From positions 8,035,123 through 8,099,122 of the forward strand of contig NZ_JHEG04000001.1 of assembly GCF_000760695.4 (NCBI RefSeq): a stretch of 64,000 bases of DNA. Reading direction: 5' to 3'. Shown here piece by piece: positions 55,884-64,000 of the stretch. The notes under the pieces are model-generated. The model was not told the DNA's origin. It saw nothing but the letters and a program-made list of their open reading frames with translations, and did no database searches. Made by a program: the position numbers and the translations under genes. Each line of letters opens with the position of its first letter. Within the stretch, counting starts at the first letter, position 1. The stretch comes from Tolypothrix bouteillei VB521301 (GTDB taxonomy: Bacteria; Cyanobacteriota; Cyanobacteriia; Cyanobacteriales; Nostocaceae).

Positions 55884-55996
55884 AATTCTATATCATTAAA
55901 CTATCTGTAAATTTTAGATAGGTATTTATCTTACTGATGTTATCATCAGATTCTATAATAAAATTCCTTAGTTCTTTAACCAATTTATCTTTTTAT

Positions 55997-56575
55997 TCAG
56001 TTTGTTTTTTCTGGTCTTTCTGCACTGTTACGAAGTTGAACATCGTTACTTAATTCCGTAAGATAACTATGAGCAATATTGAGTGCAGATTTGATACAAC
56101 GAGGCGCTGCTTTCTCCATCAATGCTGAAATCGATCTCTTTAAAAAGAGATCGAATCCTGATTTTTTCCATAATCTCTCTGCTTTTCGTTGTAAATCTTC
56201 TGTAGTTGTTTCTTCAAGTTCCTCTTCCCAGTCCATAGCAAAAACTTCCTGAGCCAAAGCATTGACTGTCTTCATATGGGTAATGAGAACATCAGGATTT
56301 CGCTGTAATTCCATTAAAAAGTTTGCAGAGGTAAAAGCTCGTCGGGCAGAAGTTTCAAACACGCGCTCGCGCTCGCTAGCTTCACCAATACCAAATTCAG
56401 CAGCGACAAATTGCTTTACTTGCTCTGTACTCATATCACCTTCACGTCGCCGATCGACTTTATTAATCAACTCGTATAAAGTTTCTACACCACGTAATTT
56501 AATAATTTTTTGAACTTCTTTTTTAACTTTCTCTGAAGCTTCTGTTTTCAGTTGGGTAAAATCTAAAACTATCAA
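55997..56575 (-). pseudogene. Dynamin-like GTPase fragment lacking the P-loop
   Basis: The 192-codon frame begins only with a TTG. It encodes FTQLKTEASEKVKKEVQKII, LRGVETLYELINKVDRRREG (the NKxD G4 motif of GTPases), FVAAEFGIGEASERERVFET, and the helical LAQEVFAMDWEEELEETTTE. This corresponds to the middle of a bacterial dynamin-like protein. The G1 (GxxxxGKS) and DxxG motifs upstream and the C-terminal half are missing. It is a decayed remnant with its likely partner gene downstream. Confidence 0.65.
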
Positions 56576-56838
56576 AACTATTGAACTTCTTAAGTTCCGG
56601 CAAATTCTAATAAATCTTCAGCAGAACTTGTATACTGGACAAAAATATCTAGTCTGCGATTTTGCAAATTCAAGCAATGAAAAGTTTTTCCCCAGAATCT
56701 TGGGCTTGAGTTGCAGCCTTGAAAGCCAGTTAAAATGCCAAGTCACTGTCAATGTAAAAGTTTGGTTTCTACGCCTAAATTTATCTCAAAATTTAGCAAA
56801 ATACTATAATTAGTAAACAAGCAATTTTGAAGCAGAAT

Positions 56839-57201
56839 ATGACGACAGTAGCCATTTTACCCATATATGATGCCAGTGGTCAAAAGTCCTACCGTGCTGT
56901 TGCAGGTGATAAGTACTCGATTGGTAAAACTGCGGGACAGGCATTGGATGCTTTAACCGCTCAATTGGGTGAAAATGAATTTAGTGCCTTACTACTGCTT
57001 CAAAGTTTTCATCCTGACCAGTTCTTCGGTATTGAGCAACAAAAGCGTTTATCCGAACTCATGGATATGTGGAGAACTGCACGCGATGAAGGACTAGAGC
57101 TTTCACACCAACTACAACAAGAGCTAGATAATCTTGTTGAGGCAGAACTCAAAGCAGCAACAGCCAGAACAGCTTCATTACTACAACAGCAAAGCCAATG
57201 A
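56839..57201 (+). CDS. Hypothetical protein coupled to HNH nuclease
   Basis: A protein of about 120 residues starting at ATG 56839: TTVAILPIYDASGQKSYRAV, AGDKYSIGKTAGQALDALTA, FSALLLLQSFHPDQFFGIEQ, then a helical, Glu/Ala-rich C-terminus. There is no catalytic motif. Its TGA overlaps the ATG of the HNH nuclease gene (ATGA), so the two are made together; a partner or antitoxin-like subunit is possible. Function unknown. Confidence 0.7.
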   Translation: MTTVAILPIYDASGQKSYRAVAGDKYSIGKTAGQALDALTAQLGENEFSALLLLQSFHPDQFFGIEQQKRLSELMDMWRTARDEGLELSHQLQQELDNLVEAELKAATARTASLLQQQSQ

Positions 57202-57599
57202 ACCCAAAGTATACATTAGTTTCTAAACGAGCTGGTCATCGCTGCGAATATTGCCATGCCCCAGAACTTGTCTTCAACTTGCCTTTTGAAGTCGAGCATA
57301 TCATACCACTGAGTAAGCAAGGTACTGATTCTGAGGAAAATTTAGCGCTTGCTTGTCGTTCCTGCAATCTCCATAAAAGTAATCGTACAAGCGGAGTTGA
57401 CCCTGACTCAAATACCGAAGTTCGTCTCTTTCATCCCAGGCAAGACCAATGGGATGACCATTTTCAAGTGGATGCAACATCTGGAATGATTGTGGGAATA
57501 ACTGCAATTGGGAGAACTAGTGTTAATAGTTTAGAGATGAACAGCCAACCACAGGTTACCGCACGACAACTGTGGATTCGTTTAGGTTTGTTTCCATAA
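57198..57599 (+). CDS. HNH endonuclease
   Basis: This 133-residue HNH nuclease has zinc knuckles CEYC and CRSCN and the catalytic core VEHIIPLSKQGTDSEENLAL, where the E-H pair and the downstream Asn and His (NLHKSN) form the HNH motif. It cleaves nucleic acid with a metal ion; specificity is unknown. It overlaps its upstream partner by 4 bases. It could be part of a small defence module or a homing-type nuclease; no restriction-modification genes adjoin. Confidence 0.88.
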   Translation: MNPKYTLVSKRAGHRCEYCHAPELVFNLPFEVEHIIPLSKQGTDSEENLALACRSCNLHKSNRTSGVDPDSNTEVRLFHPRQDQWDDHFQVDATSGMIVGITAIGRTSVNSLEMNSQPQVTARQLWIRLGLFP

Positions 57600-57684
57600 G
57601 TCTCTACAAATCTCAATACAAGCTTTGTAAGCTTTCTGGCAACAGTTCCCTACTTTTTAACTGCAAGAAAACATTTCTCGATAT

Positions 57685-57709
57685 GTTGGGTTTCGTTCCT
57701 CAACCCAAC
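57685..57709. terminator. Hairpin between convergent genes
   Basis: GTTGGGTT-TCGTTCCTC-AACCCAAC. It lies between the HNH gene (plus) and the secreted protein gene (minus), is a common cyanobacterial dispersed palindrome and may end both transcripts. Confidence 0.45.
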
Positions 57710-57726
57710 CTACGAAAATTTCACGC

Positions 57727-59025
57727 TTAATGATGAAATTCTTTGACTTTTAATTTTGTAATGCGAGGTGTTTCCCCGGCAATACTACATAAAATATTCA
57801 TTGCCTTTAACAATCTTCCTCTCGGTGCGCTTCTACGCTCGCAAAATTTTATCCCAATCTCTACAAGATCTTTTGTCACTGAAAACAGATCTGGCGACAT
57901 CGTCAATGGCTGAATATTTTTATTTCCTTCAGGCAATGCAACCAATGTGGTAATTATCTGGTAGAGTTCATAAACTGTCATGGCACGGGCAATAATTGGT
58001 AGCAGTGGTATCCCTTTATTTCCATTAGTCATCCCTTTCTGGGCAACTTTGCCATCCATAATACGCAACTGCAGCAAACCAGTGTCATTTGCATTACCTT
58101 CCGTGACAAAACGGGCATAGACTCCCTCACCAACCTGACTCCATGGAGTCTCTAAAACATTCCCCGCTCCTGCTGTCCCATCATTAATCAAAAAAAGATC
58201 GGCTAGATTGCGCCAATTCCCTCCCTTTGCTACAAGACGATCGCGTACCTGTTTCATGGCAAATAAGCTACGCCCCGTGTCCCCAAGGTTCCTTGTAAGA
58301 AACTCTTGCAAGGAATGCAAGTGCAATGCTTGAGAACTTTGATTCCATAACTGTTCGATCTCTTCCCACCAACCCGGTTTTAAAGCAGAACGATATTGAG
58401 GAATCAATTTATTTACCAAAGCTTGCATTTCAGCAGGCATATCTTTATATGATGCTCCAGCTTGTACCGCCCAAGAAAGGTTTTGCAAGTCCTTTTGAGA
58501 AACATCGGAACTCGCCGCAGATCGGTTTAGTGCGGCAAGAACTTCCTTGCGGCTACCGCCATATCTCCCCAATAAATAACGATGTCCGTTAGGGCTGCTT
58601 GCGACTCTTTGTAAAGAATAAACCTTTACTGGAATCACATAATCACCAGCAGGCAAAATTTGCTTGGGAGAAGCACCTTCTAAATCAAGGATGTTAGGAC
58701 GAAACGAACCACCCGGTAGTGAGGATACCAAAGGATAAAGGTTATTGCTATTCGCCGTAACTGGGGCATTTTGCTCAACAAGCACTCGTATTTGTTTTGC
58801 TAAAAAAGTCTCTGTGAAAGAACTTTTATCAATACAGAAACTCCGAAGGCATATTCTCTTTTGACCTTGAGCAATTCGGTTTTGTTCCTCAAGCAAGCTT
58901 TTTTCTAAATTAGGTTTATCTGTAATAGATTGAGAACCAATAGCTTTTTGATGAAAAGTTAAAATATTGTTAAATAGTAACAAAGATAGCAAGGAATAGG
59001 AAAAAACCTTTTTTGTAGAATTCAT
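57727..59025 (-). CDS. Secreted protein of unknown function (432 aa)
   Basis: It begins with a Sec signal peptide (STKKVFSYSLLSLLLFNNIL), probably cleaved near residue 30. The mature part has no domain I recognise: RNILDLEGASP-like strands (PGGSFRPNILDLEGASPKQI), GDYVIPVKVYSL, YLLGRYGGSRKEVLAALNR, and a hydrophilic middle (GWWEEIEQLWNQSSQALHLH). Three cysteines near the end may form disulfides (IKFCERRSAP, NILCSIAG). ATG 59025 is preferred over the TTG two codons earlier. Likely periplasmic or extracellular. Neighbours give no hint. Confidence 0.75.
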   Translation of the reverse strand: MNSTKKVFSYSLLSLLLFNNILTFHQKAIGSQSITDKPNLEKSLLEEQNRIAQGQKRICLRSFCIDKSSFTETFLAKQIRVLVEQNAPVTANSNNLYPLVSSLPGGSFRPNILDLEGASPKQILPAGDYVIPVKVYSLQRVASSPNGHRYLLGRYGGSRKEVLAALNRSAASSDVSQKDLQNLSWAVQAGASYKDMPAEMQALVNKLIPQYRSALKPGWWEEIEQLWNQSSQALHLHSLQEFLTRNLGDTGRSLFAMKQVRDRLVAKGGNWRNLADLFLINDGTAGAGNVLETPWSQVGEGVYARFVTEGNANDTGLLQLRIMDGKVAQKGMTNGNKGIPLLPIIARAMTVYELYQIITTLVALPEGNKNIQPLTMSPDLFSVTKDLVEIGIKFCERRSAPRGRLLKAMNILCSIAGETPRITKLKVKEFHH

Positions 59026-59384
59026 AAACAAACAGAGATATCAATTTACGAATTATTGACGCCCTATTGGTAATTTGTCAATGCTGTGCTAGATCTGCAA
59101 TTGTTCTGCTTTATGATAAAACCCAACAGCAAATTAAGAGCAATACCATCACTTAAAAATATAAAATAACGCTACATCAGGAATCAGCCTCTATCATTGC
59201 CAATACCGCCCATCGCTACAATCTTCCCAGGGAGCGACAAACACCAGGCAAAAGCGATCGCGCCCCCCGTTGCTCCTATAGTGAGAACGCGCAGTGGGTG
59301 CGATTTTTACATTACTGTTATTTTAGGACGATTTCGGGGAACTATTTACCTATAGTGCCACCCTATTATTGTCAGTTAACTAAA

Positions 59385-60173
59385 ATGTTTCTTCTACCCG
59401 GTCGAAATTTCATTCTCTTTTTTGCCACTTGTTTGTGCTTGTTAGGAGTAAGTTCGCTCCAAATACCACGCATGCAAAAATTGCTTCATACCAACAAAAC
59501 AGTGTCAGTCAAAACTTTACAGAGAGAACTTGATTTAGAAAGAACTCGTCTAAACTTAATTAAGAAAATACCTAGTTTTGGCTATGATAATGTCATAGCC
59601 AATTTTGCCTATCTCTGGTTTCTCCAATATTTTGGGGACGATGAAGTTCGTTCAAAGACAGGTTATAATTTAAGCCCGGAATACTTTGAAATCATATTAG
59701 CACGCGATCCTCGATTTATAAATGCTTATTTGGGGCTTTCTACCAGTACTTCTATGTATGCCGCCATGCCGGAATTTTCTATTAAGTTAATGGAGAAAGG
59801 GTTAAAATCTCTATCTCCTTTTGCTCCTACAAAGTCTTATTATGTTTGGCGGTATAAAGGTATTGATGAGTTGTTGTTTTTAGGGCAAGCTTTAAAAGCA
59901 CGACAATCATTTGAAAAGTCAGCGGACTGGGCAAGTTATCATTCCGATGAAGAAAGCCAACACGCTAGAGCAATCTCAAAGAAGACTGCGGAGTTTTTAG
60001 AGCGCAATCCCGATAGTACATATGCGAGGATAGCAACTTGGGTGATGGTATTAAACAATCAAGTGGATAAAAAAACTCGTCAGCGAGCTATTCTTGAAAT
60101 TAAAGCTTTAGGTGGTGACGTTACTGAAAATCCTGATGGTACTCACAAAATTAAACTTCCTAAAAAAGATTGA
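59385..60173 (+). CDS. Membrane-anchored helical (TPR-like) protein
   Basis: This protein of about 262 residues starts at the Met of MFLLPGRNFILFFATCLCLL, a signal-anchor helix, rather than at the more distant start at 59298. After the anchor come helical segments such as RELDLERTRLNLIKKIPSFG, FAYLWFLQYFGDDEV, ILARDPRFINAYLGLSTSTS and LFLGQALKARQSFEKSADWA, which look like TPR-type helix pairs. The C-terminus is Lys-rich. I cannot name the family. It may be transcribed with pabC (68 bases downstream). Confidence 0.7.
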   Translation: MFLLPGRNFILFFATCLCLLGVSSLQIPRMQKLLHTNKTVSVKTLQRELDLERTRLNLIKKIPSFGYDNVIANFAYLWFLQYFGDDEVRSKTGYNLSPEYFEIILARDPRFINAYLGLSTSTSMYAAMPEFSIKLMEKGLKSLSPFAPTKSYYVWRYKGIDELLFLGQALKARQSFEKSADWASYHSDEESQHARAISKKTAEFLERNPDSTYARIATWVMVLNNQVDKKTRQRAILEIKALGGDVTENPDGTHKIKLPKKD

Positions 60174-60175
60174 AG

Positions 60176-60217
60176 GAATTATGAATTATGAATTATGAAT
60201 TATGAATTATGAATTAT
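60176..60217. repeat. Six tandem GAATTAT heptamers
   Basis: Six perfect copies of a 7-bp unit between two same-strand genes, just upstream of pabC. It is a short tandemly repeated repetitive (STRR) sequence as found in Nostocales spacers. Confidence 0.9.
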
Positions 60218-60241
60218 GAATACATAATAAATTTATAATTC

Positions 60242-61066
60242 ATGAAAATTTACTGGTATAACGGTCAGTTAATCGAGTCTCCAACTATAGAGTTAGCAAT
60301 TGACGAGCCGGGGTTACTCTATGGAGCAACGGTTTTTACAACATTACGAGTTTACGATCGCTCTCTTGAGAGCAGGTTAACTCACTGGCGGGCGCATTGC
60401 GATCGCTTAAAGTCGAGTCTGGAATCTTTTGGTTGGCAACTGCCAAGTGAAGAAAGGTTGCGTCAAGGTGCTTTATCGCTCGCCGCTCACTTTCCCGTTT
60501 TGAGAATTACGGTCTTTCCCGATGGGAGAGAATGGATAATTGGTAGAGATCTCCCAGAAGGATTGATAGAAAAGCAAAGTCATGGTATACTGGCAGTTCT
60601 TGCAAAACCAGAATTTTCTCGCTGTCTTCCGGATCGCAAAAACGGGAATTATTTAGGTGCATGGTTGGCAAAATCTATCGCTCAACAGTCAAATGCACAA
60701 GAAGCGATATTAGTGGATGTCCAAGGCAATTGGTTGGAAACAAGTACGGGAAATCTCTGGGGTTGGTTGGATGGAAGTTGGTGGACGCCACCTGCAACAG
60801 GGGAGATTTTACCGGGAATTATGAGAGGAGAACTGGTCAAATGGCTTCGCCAAGAGGGGCTGGTGGTGAGAGAGGAACCTTGGACGCCGAACCTAGTCAG
60901 GAAGTTTGAAGCGCTTGCCTACAGCAACAGTGTAGTGGAAACCGTCCCGGTACATACCGTTAGCTCGCCTTTAGGAAAGCTAGAATATAATCCGCACCAT
61001 CCATGTTTTCAACAACTGCGGATGTTTTTTATTAGCACTATAGGAGTAAAATTTGGTATAACTTAA
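60242..61066 (+). CDS. pabC: Aminotransferase class IV (4-amino-4-deoxychorismate lyase type)
   Basis: In this 274-residue PLP enzyme of fold type IV, the PLP lysine region is RKNGNYLGAWLAKSIA, the Glu motif AILVDVQGNWLETSTGNLWG, and the C-terminal substrate loop GEILPGIMRGELVKWLRQEG. N-terminal YWYNGQLIESPTIELAIDEP and GLLYGATVFTTLRVYD are typical. The lyase makes p-aminobenzoate for folate; a branched-chain or D-amino acid aminotransferase is the alternative, since the family is hard to split by eye. ATG 60242 lies just after the GAATTAT repeats. Confidence 0.85.
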   Translation: MKIYWYNGQLIESPTIELAIDEPGLLYGATVFTTLRVYDRSLESRLTHWRAHCDRLKSSLESFGWQLPSEERLRQGALSLAAHFPVLRITVFPDGREWIIGRDLPEGLIEKQSHGILAVLAKPEFSRCLPDRKNGNYLGAWLAKSIAQQSNAQEAILVDVQGNWLETSTGNLWGWLDGSWWTPPATGEILPGIMRGELVKWLRQEGLVVREEPWTPNLVRKFEALAYSNSVVETVPVHTVSSPLGKLEYNPHHPCFQQLRMFFISTIGVKFGIT

Positions 61067-61148
61067 GATAAGTTAATATATTTCTTAAAATCTCATCTCT
61101 TTACAGAGACGCGATCGCACAAGAAGACAATTAGGAGGATTTGCCTCG

Positions 61149-62993
61149 GTGAATAATAAACGATGGAGAAATGCGGGGCTGTACGCGCTGCTATTTATTG
61201 TTGTCATAGCCCTTGGGACAGCATTTTTTGACAAACAACCACAAAGCAGAGAAACATGGCGGTACAGCCAATTTATTCAAGAAGTTCAAAATGGTAATGT
61301 AGAAAAAGTTAGTTTGAGCGCAGATCGGTCTACAGCTCTTGTCATGACCAAAAATGACACGAACAAGAAGCTAGTCACCTTAGTCAATGACCCTGACCTG
61401 ATCAATACTCTGACTCAATACAAAGTAGATATCACTGTTTTGCCTCAAACCGACGAAGGATTTTGGTTTAAGGCACTCAGTAGCTTATTTTTCCCTGTAT
61501 TGCTTTTGGTTGGTTTATTTTTCTTGTTGCGTCGCGCTCAGAATGGACCTGGTAGCCAAGCCATGAACTTTGGTAAGTCCAGAGCCAGAGTGCAAATGGA
61601 ACCACAAACCCAAGTAACATTTAACGATGTTGCTGGTATCGACCAAGCAAAGCTAGAACTAAACGAAGTTGTAGACTTTTTGAAAAATGCCGATCGCTTC
61701 ACTGCTGTTGGAGCCAAAATTCCCAAAGGCGTGTTGCTAGTTGGTCCTCCTGGAACTGGTAAAACCTTGCTCGCACGTGCTGTAGCAGGCGAGGCTGGTG
61801 TACCATTCTTCTCCATCTCTGGTTCTGAGTTCGTCGAAATGTTCGTGGGTGTAGGTGCGTCCCGAGTCCGCGACTTATTTGAGCAAGCAAAAGCCAATGC
61901 TCCTTGTATCGTCTTCATCGATGAAATTGACGCCGTAGGTCGTCAGAGAGGTGCAGGTTTAGGTGGTGGTAACGATGAGCGGGAACAAACCCTCAACCAG
62001 TTACTAACTGAGATGGACGGATTTGAAGGCAACACTGGTATCATCATTATTGCTGCTACCAACCGTCCCGATGTATTGGATGCTGCATTACTGCGTCCCG
62101 GTCGTTTTGACCGTCAAGTCGTCGTGGATCGCCCAGACTACGCCGGACGAGTTGAAATTCTCAAAGTTCACGCCCGTGGCAAAACCCTGTCAAAAGATGT
62201 GGACTTGGAAAGAATTGCCCGTCGTACCCCAGGATTTACTGGTGCAGACCTTTCCAACCTGTTGAATGAAGCTGCAATCCTAGCAGCACGTCGAAATTTA
62301 AGTGAAATTTCGATGGATGAAATTAATGATGCCATCGATCGCGTATTGGCTGGTCCAGAGAAGAAAGATCGCGTCATGAGCGAAAAGCGCAAAACATTAG
62401 TTGCGTATCATGAAGCAGGTCACGCCCTCGTTGGTGCTTTGATGCCAGATTACGATCCAGTGCAGAAGATTAGCATCATTCCTCGCGGACGTGCAGGTGG
62501 TTTAACTTGGTTCACCCCCAGTGAAGACCGGATGGATACTGGTTTGTACAGCCGTGCTTATCTGGAAAATCAGATGGCAGTTGCTTTGGGTGGTCGCATT
62601 GCTGAAGAATTAATCTTTGGTGAAGAAGAAGTGACCACTGGTGCTTCTAACGACCTGCAACAAGTTGCACGTGTTGCCCGCCAAATGGTAACACGCTTTG
62701 GGATGAGCGATCGTCTTGGACCAGTTGCTCTCGGACGCCAGCAAGGCAATATGTTCCTCGGTCGGGACATCATGTCAGAGCGCGACTTTTCAGAAGAAAC
62801 TGCAGCTGCTATTGATGAAGAAGTTCGCCAGTTAGTAGAAACAGCTTACCGACGCGCTAAAGAAGTTTTGGAAAACAACCGCCACATTCTTGACAAACTT
62901 GCAGAAATGCTAGTTGAAAAAGAAACTGTAGACGCGGAAGAGTTGCAAGACGTACTTGCTAGCAATGACGTTAAAACTGCAACTTTTGCATAG
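61149..62993 (+). CDS. ftsH: ATP-dependent zinc metalloprotease FtsH
   Basis: This 614-residue membrane AAA protease degrades damaged membrane proteins, in cyanobacteria notably photosystem II D1. There are two N-terminal transmembrane helices ([37 protein letters not shown]). The AAA domain has Walker [20 protein letters not shown], Walker [13 protein letters not shown], sensor [13 protein letters not shown] and arginine finger [10 protein letters not shown]. The protease motif is HEAGHALVG with a distal zinc Asp in [10 protein letters not shown]. The start is GTG 61149 with AGGAGG 11 bases upstream. A terminator follows at 63059. Confidence 0.97.
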   Translation: MNNKRWRNAGLYALLFIVVIALGTAFFDKQPQSRETWRYSQFIQEVQNGNVEKVSLSADRSTALVMTKNDTNKKLVTLVNDPDLINTLTQYKVDITVLPQTDEGFWFKALSSLFFPVLLLVGLFFLLRRAQNGPGSQAMNFGKSRARVQMEPQTQVTFNDVAGIDQAKLELNEVVDFLKNADRFTAVGAKIPKGVLLVGPPGTGKTLLARAVAGEAGVPFFSISGSEFVEMFVGVGASRVRDLFEQAKANAPCIVFIDEIDAVGRQRGAGLGGGNDEREQTLNQLLTEMDGFEGNTGIIIIAATNRPDVLDAALLRPGRFDRQVVVDRPDYAGRVEILKVHARGKTLSKDVDLERIARRTPGFTGADLSNLLNEAAILAARRNLSEISMDEINDAIDRVLAGPEKKDRVMSEKRKTLVAYHEAGHALVGALMPDYDPVQKISIIPRGRAGGLTWFTPSEDRMDTGLYSRAYLENQMAVALGGRIAEELIFGEEEVTTGASNDLQQVARVARQMVTRFGMSDRLGPVALGRQQGNMFLGRDIMSERDFSEETAAAIDEEVRQLVETAYRRAKEVLENNRHILDKLAEMLVEKETVDAEELQDVLASNDVKTATFA

Positions 62994-63058
62994 TTATAAG
63001 TAAAAATTTAAGATTTAAGATTTAAATAAATCTTAGTTTTTACTTCTTAATCGATGCG

Positions 63059-63093
63059 AATCAGGGTAATTTTTGAATTATCCTGATTTTTTT
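63059..63093 (+). terminator. Intrinsic terminator of ftsH
   Basis: AATCAGGGTAAT and ATTATCCTGATT pair with one G-T wobble around TTTTGA, followed by seven T residues. It is a clear rho-independent shape 66 bases past the stop. Confidence 0.85.
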
Positions 63094-63139
63094 ATAATTT
63101 GTTATAGCAATCCTAAATCATTTGTAAAAAATTTGGATT

Positions 63140-63195
63140 GCTAATGGCTAATAGCTAATGGCTAATAGCTAATGGCTAATGGCTAATGGCTAATA
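63140..63195. repeat. Eight tandem GCTAATG/A heptamers
   Basis: Eight 7-bp units, mostly alternating GCTAATG and GCTAATA. It is an STRR-type repeat just before a larger composite repeat. Confidence 0.9.
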
Positions 63196-63567
63196 GTGAG
63201 ACCAGCCCTACAGGCGGTGAGTCCAGTGCTGCAGGCAAGCCACTCTCGTGCGGGGGTTCCCCCCGTTGAGAGAAGTGGCGCGGGTTTCCCGCGCCCTGGC
63301 GACTGTGAGACCAGTCCTGTAGGTGGGTTTCCCACGCCCTGGGGACTGGCGTAAGCCGTTGCGGGCATAGCTTCGCAACGCGTAGCGTCTCCGCTCCTGA
63401 GATACCCGAAGGGGGGTTACCCCGAATGGCACGCTCGAAGTGCGACGCGGAGACCAGGGGACGCGGGGACGCGGAGAGATGAGGAAGAAAAAGTGATGAG
63501 AGAGCAATCCTAAAAATCAATTGGTTCAGGAAGTCTGAAGGCAATTGGCACTCTTAGGGATGCTCCC
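63196..63567. repeat. Composite GC-rich repeat island
   Basis: No gene. It contains several inverted pairs (for example GGGTTTCCCACGCCCTGG and GCGGGTTTCCCGCGCCCTGG variants, CGGGGGTTCCCCCCG) and modules shared with the element at 44094-44364: 63325-63351 and 63383-63404 inverted, 63534-63567 direct. Open frames on the minus strand here are repeat translation. Confidence 0.75.
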
Positions 63568-63837
63568 AACTGTACCCCCGTGCAACTCAATCAAAATGAC
63601 TAATTTTCTCTGCCAAAGGTAGGAAGCTAATATTTGTATAGGCTGCAACACTTAAACTTAGTCTTATGCATCATGTTAAATTTCCCTCAAGCTAAAGTTT
63701 GGGGGATTTATTTTGCTACAAGATTCGTGTGTAGATAGATGATTGATATCAAGTTCGGGTAATTACAAGTGTTCAACCGAACATGATATGACTGTAAATA
63801 CGCAATCGGTGTATTAATGCTCATACAAAGGCTTCAT
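63568..63837. other. Spacer, nothing recognised
   Basis: AT-rich sequence between the repeat island and the last gene. No hairpin or small gene is convincing. Confidence 0.45.
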
Positions 63838-64000
63838 TCAATGTTCTGTTACAGAAACTCTCTTTTTCAAACCCATAGAACGCAGAATATCCGCAGCTGA
63901 CATTTCTCCCGTTCTACAACCACCTTCCATATAACCTTGAAACAATTGGGAGCAGTGTTCGCCAGCAAAAAATAAATTCCCCACCCGTTGTTGTTCAACT
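63838..64000 (-). CDS. Flavin-containing amine oxidoreductase, C-terminal end (5' part outside window)
   Basis: The last 53 residues of a minus-strand gene are present and continue past the window edge. RVGNLFFAGEHCSQLFQGYM followed by EGGCRTGEMSAADIL is the FAD-binding C-terminal signature of the monoamine oxidase/phytoene-desaturase-like family (GNLFFAGEH...GyMeGA..sG). The substrate cannot be told from this part. Confidence 0.85.
   Translation of the reverse strand, partial: VEQQRVGNLFFAGEHCSQLFQGYMEGGCRTGEMSAADILRSMGLKKRVSVTEH

Noticed and set aside
63176..63544. Three overlapping minus-strand frames of 61-122 codons
   Set aside because: They are translations of the GC-rich repeat island; all three frames are open because of its composition.

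Overview
The window comes from a filamentous, probably heterocyst-forming (Nostocales-type) cyanobacterium. The octamer GCGATCGC (HIP1) is scattered through genes and spacers. Protein families typical of cyanobacteria are present: a two-cysteine/histidine ethylene-receptor-type hybrid kinase, an apocarotenoid oxygenase, Uma2 nucleases, an EF-hand transaldolase, a CHAT/kinase fusion and a Pls/PosA-type NRPS. The spacers are rich in short palindromic and heptameric repeats. No rRNA, tRNA, CRISPR array or intact transposase was found. Assignment to order is inference from gene content.

Layout. 1-7.2 kb: tail of a histidine kinase, a decayed spacer, a PfkB sugar kinase followed by dTDP-glucose dehydratase (rfbB), then a minus-strand block: Uma2 nuclease, Rieske oxygenase, its likely TetR repressor with two matching palindromic operators, and an AbiEii-like nucleotidyltransferase overlapping an unknown partner. 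7.5-18 kb: an unusual lipoxygenase with a Tat-like leader, a membrane Ser/Thr kinase carrying an in-frame 30-bp repeat insertion, a zinc-ribbon/GIY-YIG protein with DUF72, a second TetR with a cytochrome P450, a cNMP-binding histidine kinase and a PrmA-like methyltransferase. 18-21.8 kb: a repeat-dense spacer, then a CHAT protease-pseudokinase-globin fusion, the best candidate for an undescribed signalling or cell-death protein, followed by TPR and alkaline phosphatase remnants. 22-28 kb: ethylene-receptor-type hybrid kinase, carotenoid oxygenase and class III alcohol dehydrogenase. 28-35 kb: a giant-repeat coiled-coil protein followed by a gene graveyard (transposase, hemagglutinin, WD40 and glyoxalase-fold fragments) with a methyltransferase and an S1-domain protein among them.

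35.6-49.1 kb is the metabolic core: avtA-rimM, then phosphoketolase (xfp), NAD-type GAPDH (gap1), pyruvate kinase (pyk), transaldolase (tal, fused to EF-hands) and acetate kinase (ackA), all on the plus strand. Together they can take pentose or hexose phosphates through acetyl phosphate to acetate plus ATP, and glyceraldehyde 3-phosphate to pyruvate. This is a sugar-catabolic set suited to dark or heterocyst metabolism. A Phd/RelE-type toxin-antitoxin pair sits inside the cluster.

49-64 kb: uppP, a D-aminopeptidase gene broken by one stop codon, a 1329-residue Pls/PosA-type NRPS, remnants of a dynamin-like gene pair, a translationally coupled HNH nuclease pair, two envelope or secreted proteins of unknown function, pabC, ftsH, a composite repeat island and the tail of a flavin amine oxidase.

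Two themes recur. Dispersed repeats, including a 30-bp unit that equals exactly ten codons, have entered both spacers and reading frames. Many genes are truncated or frameshifted, suggesting a relaxed, expanding genome.
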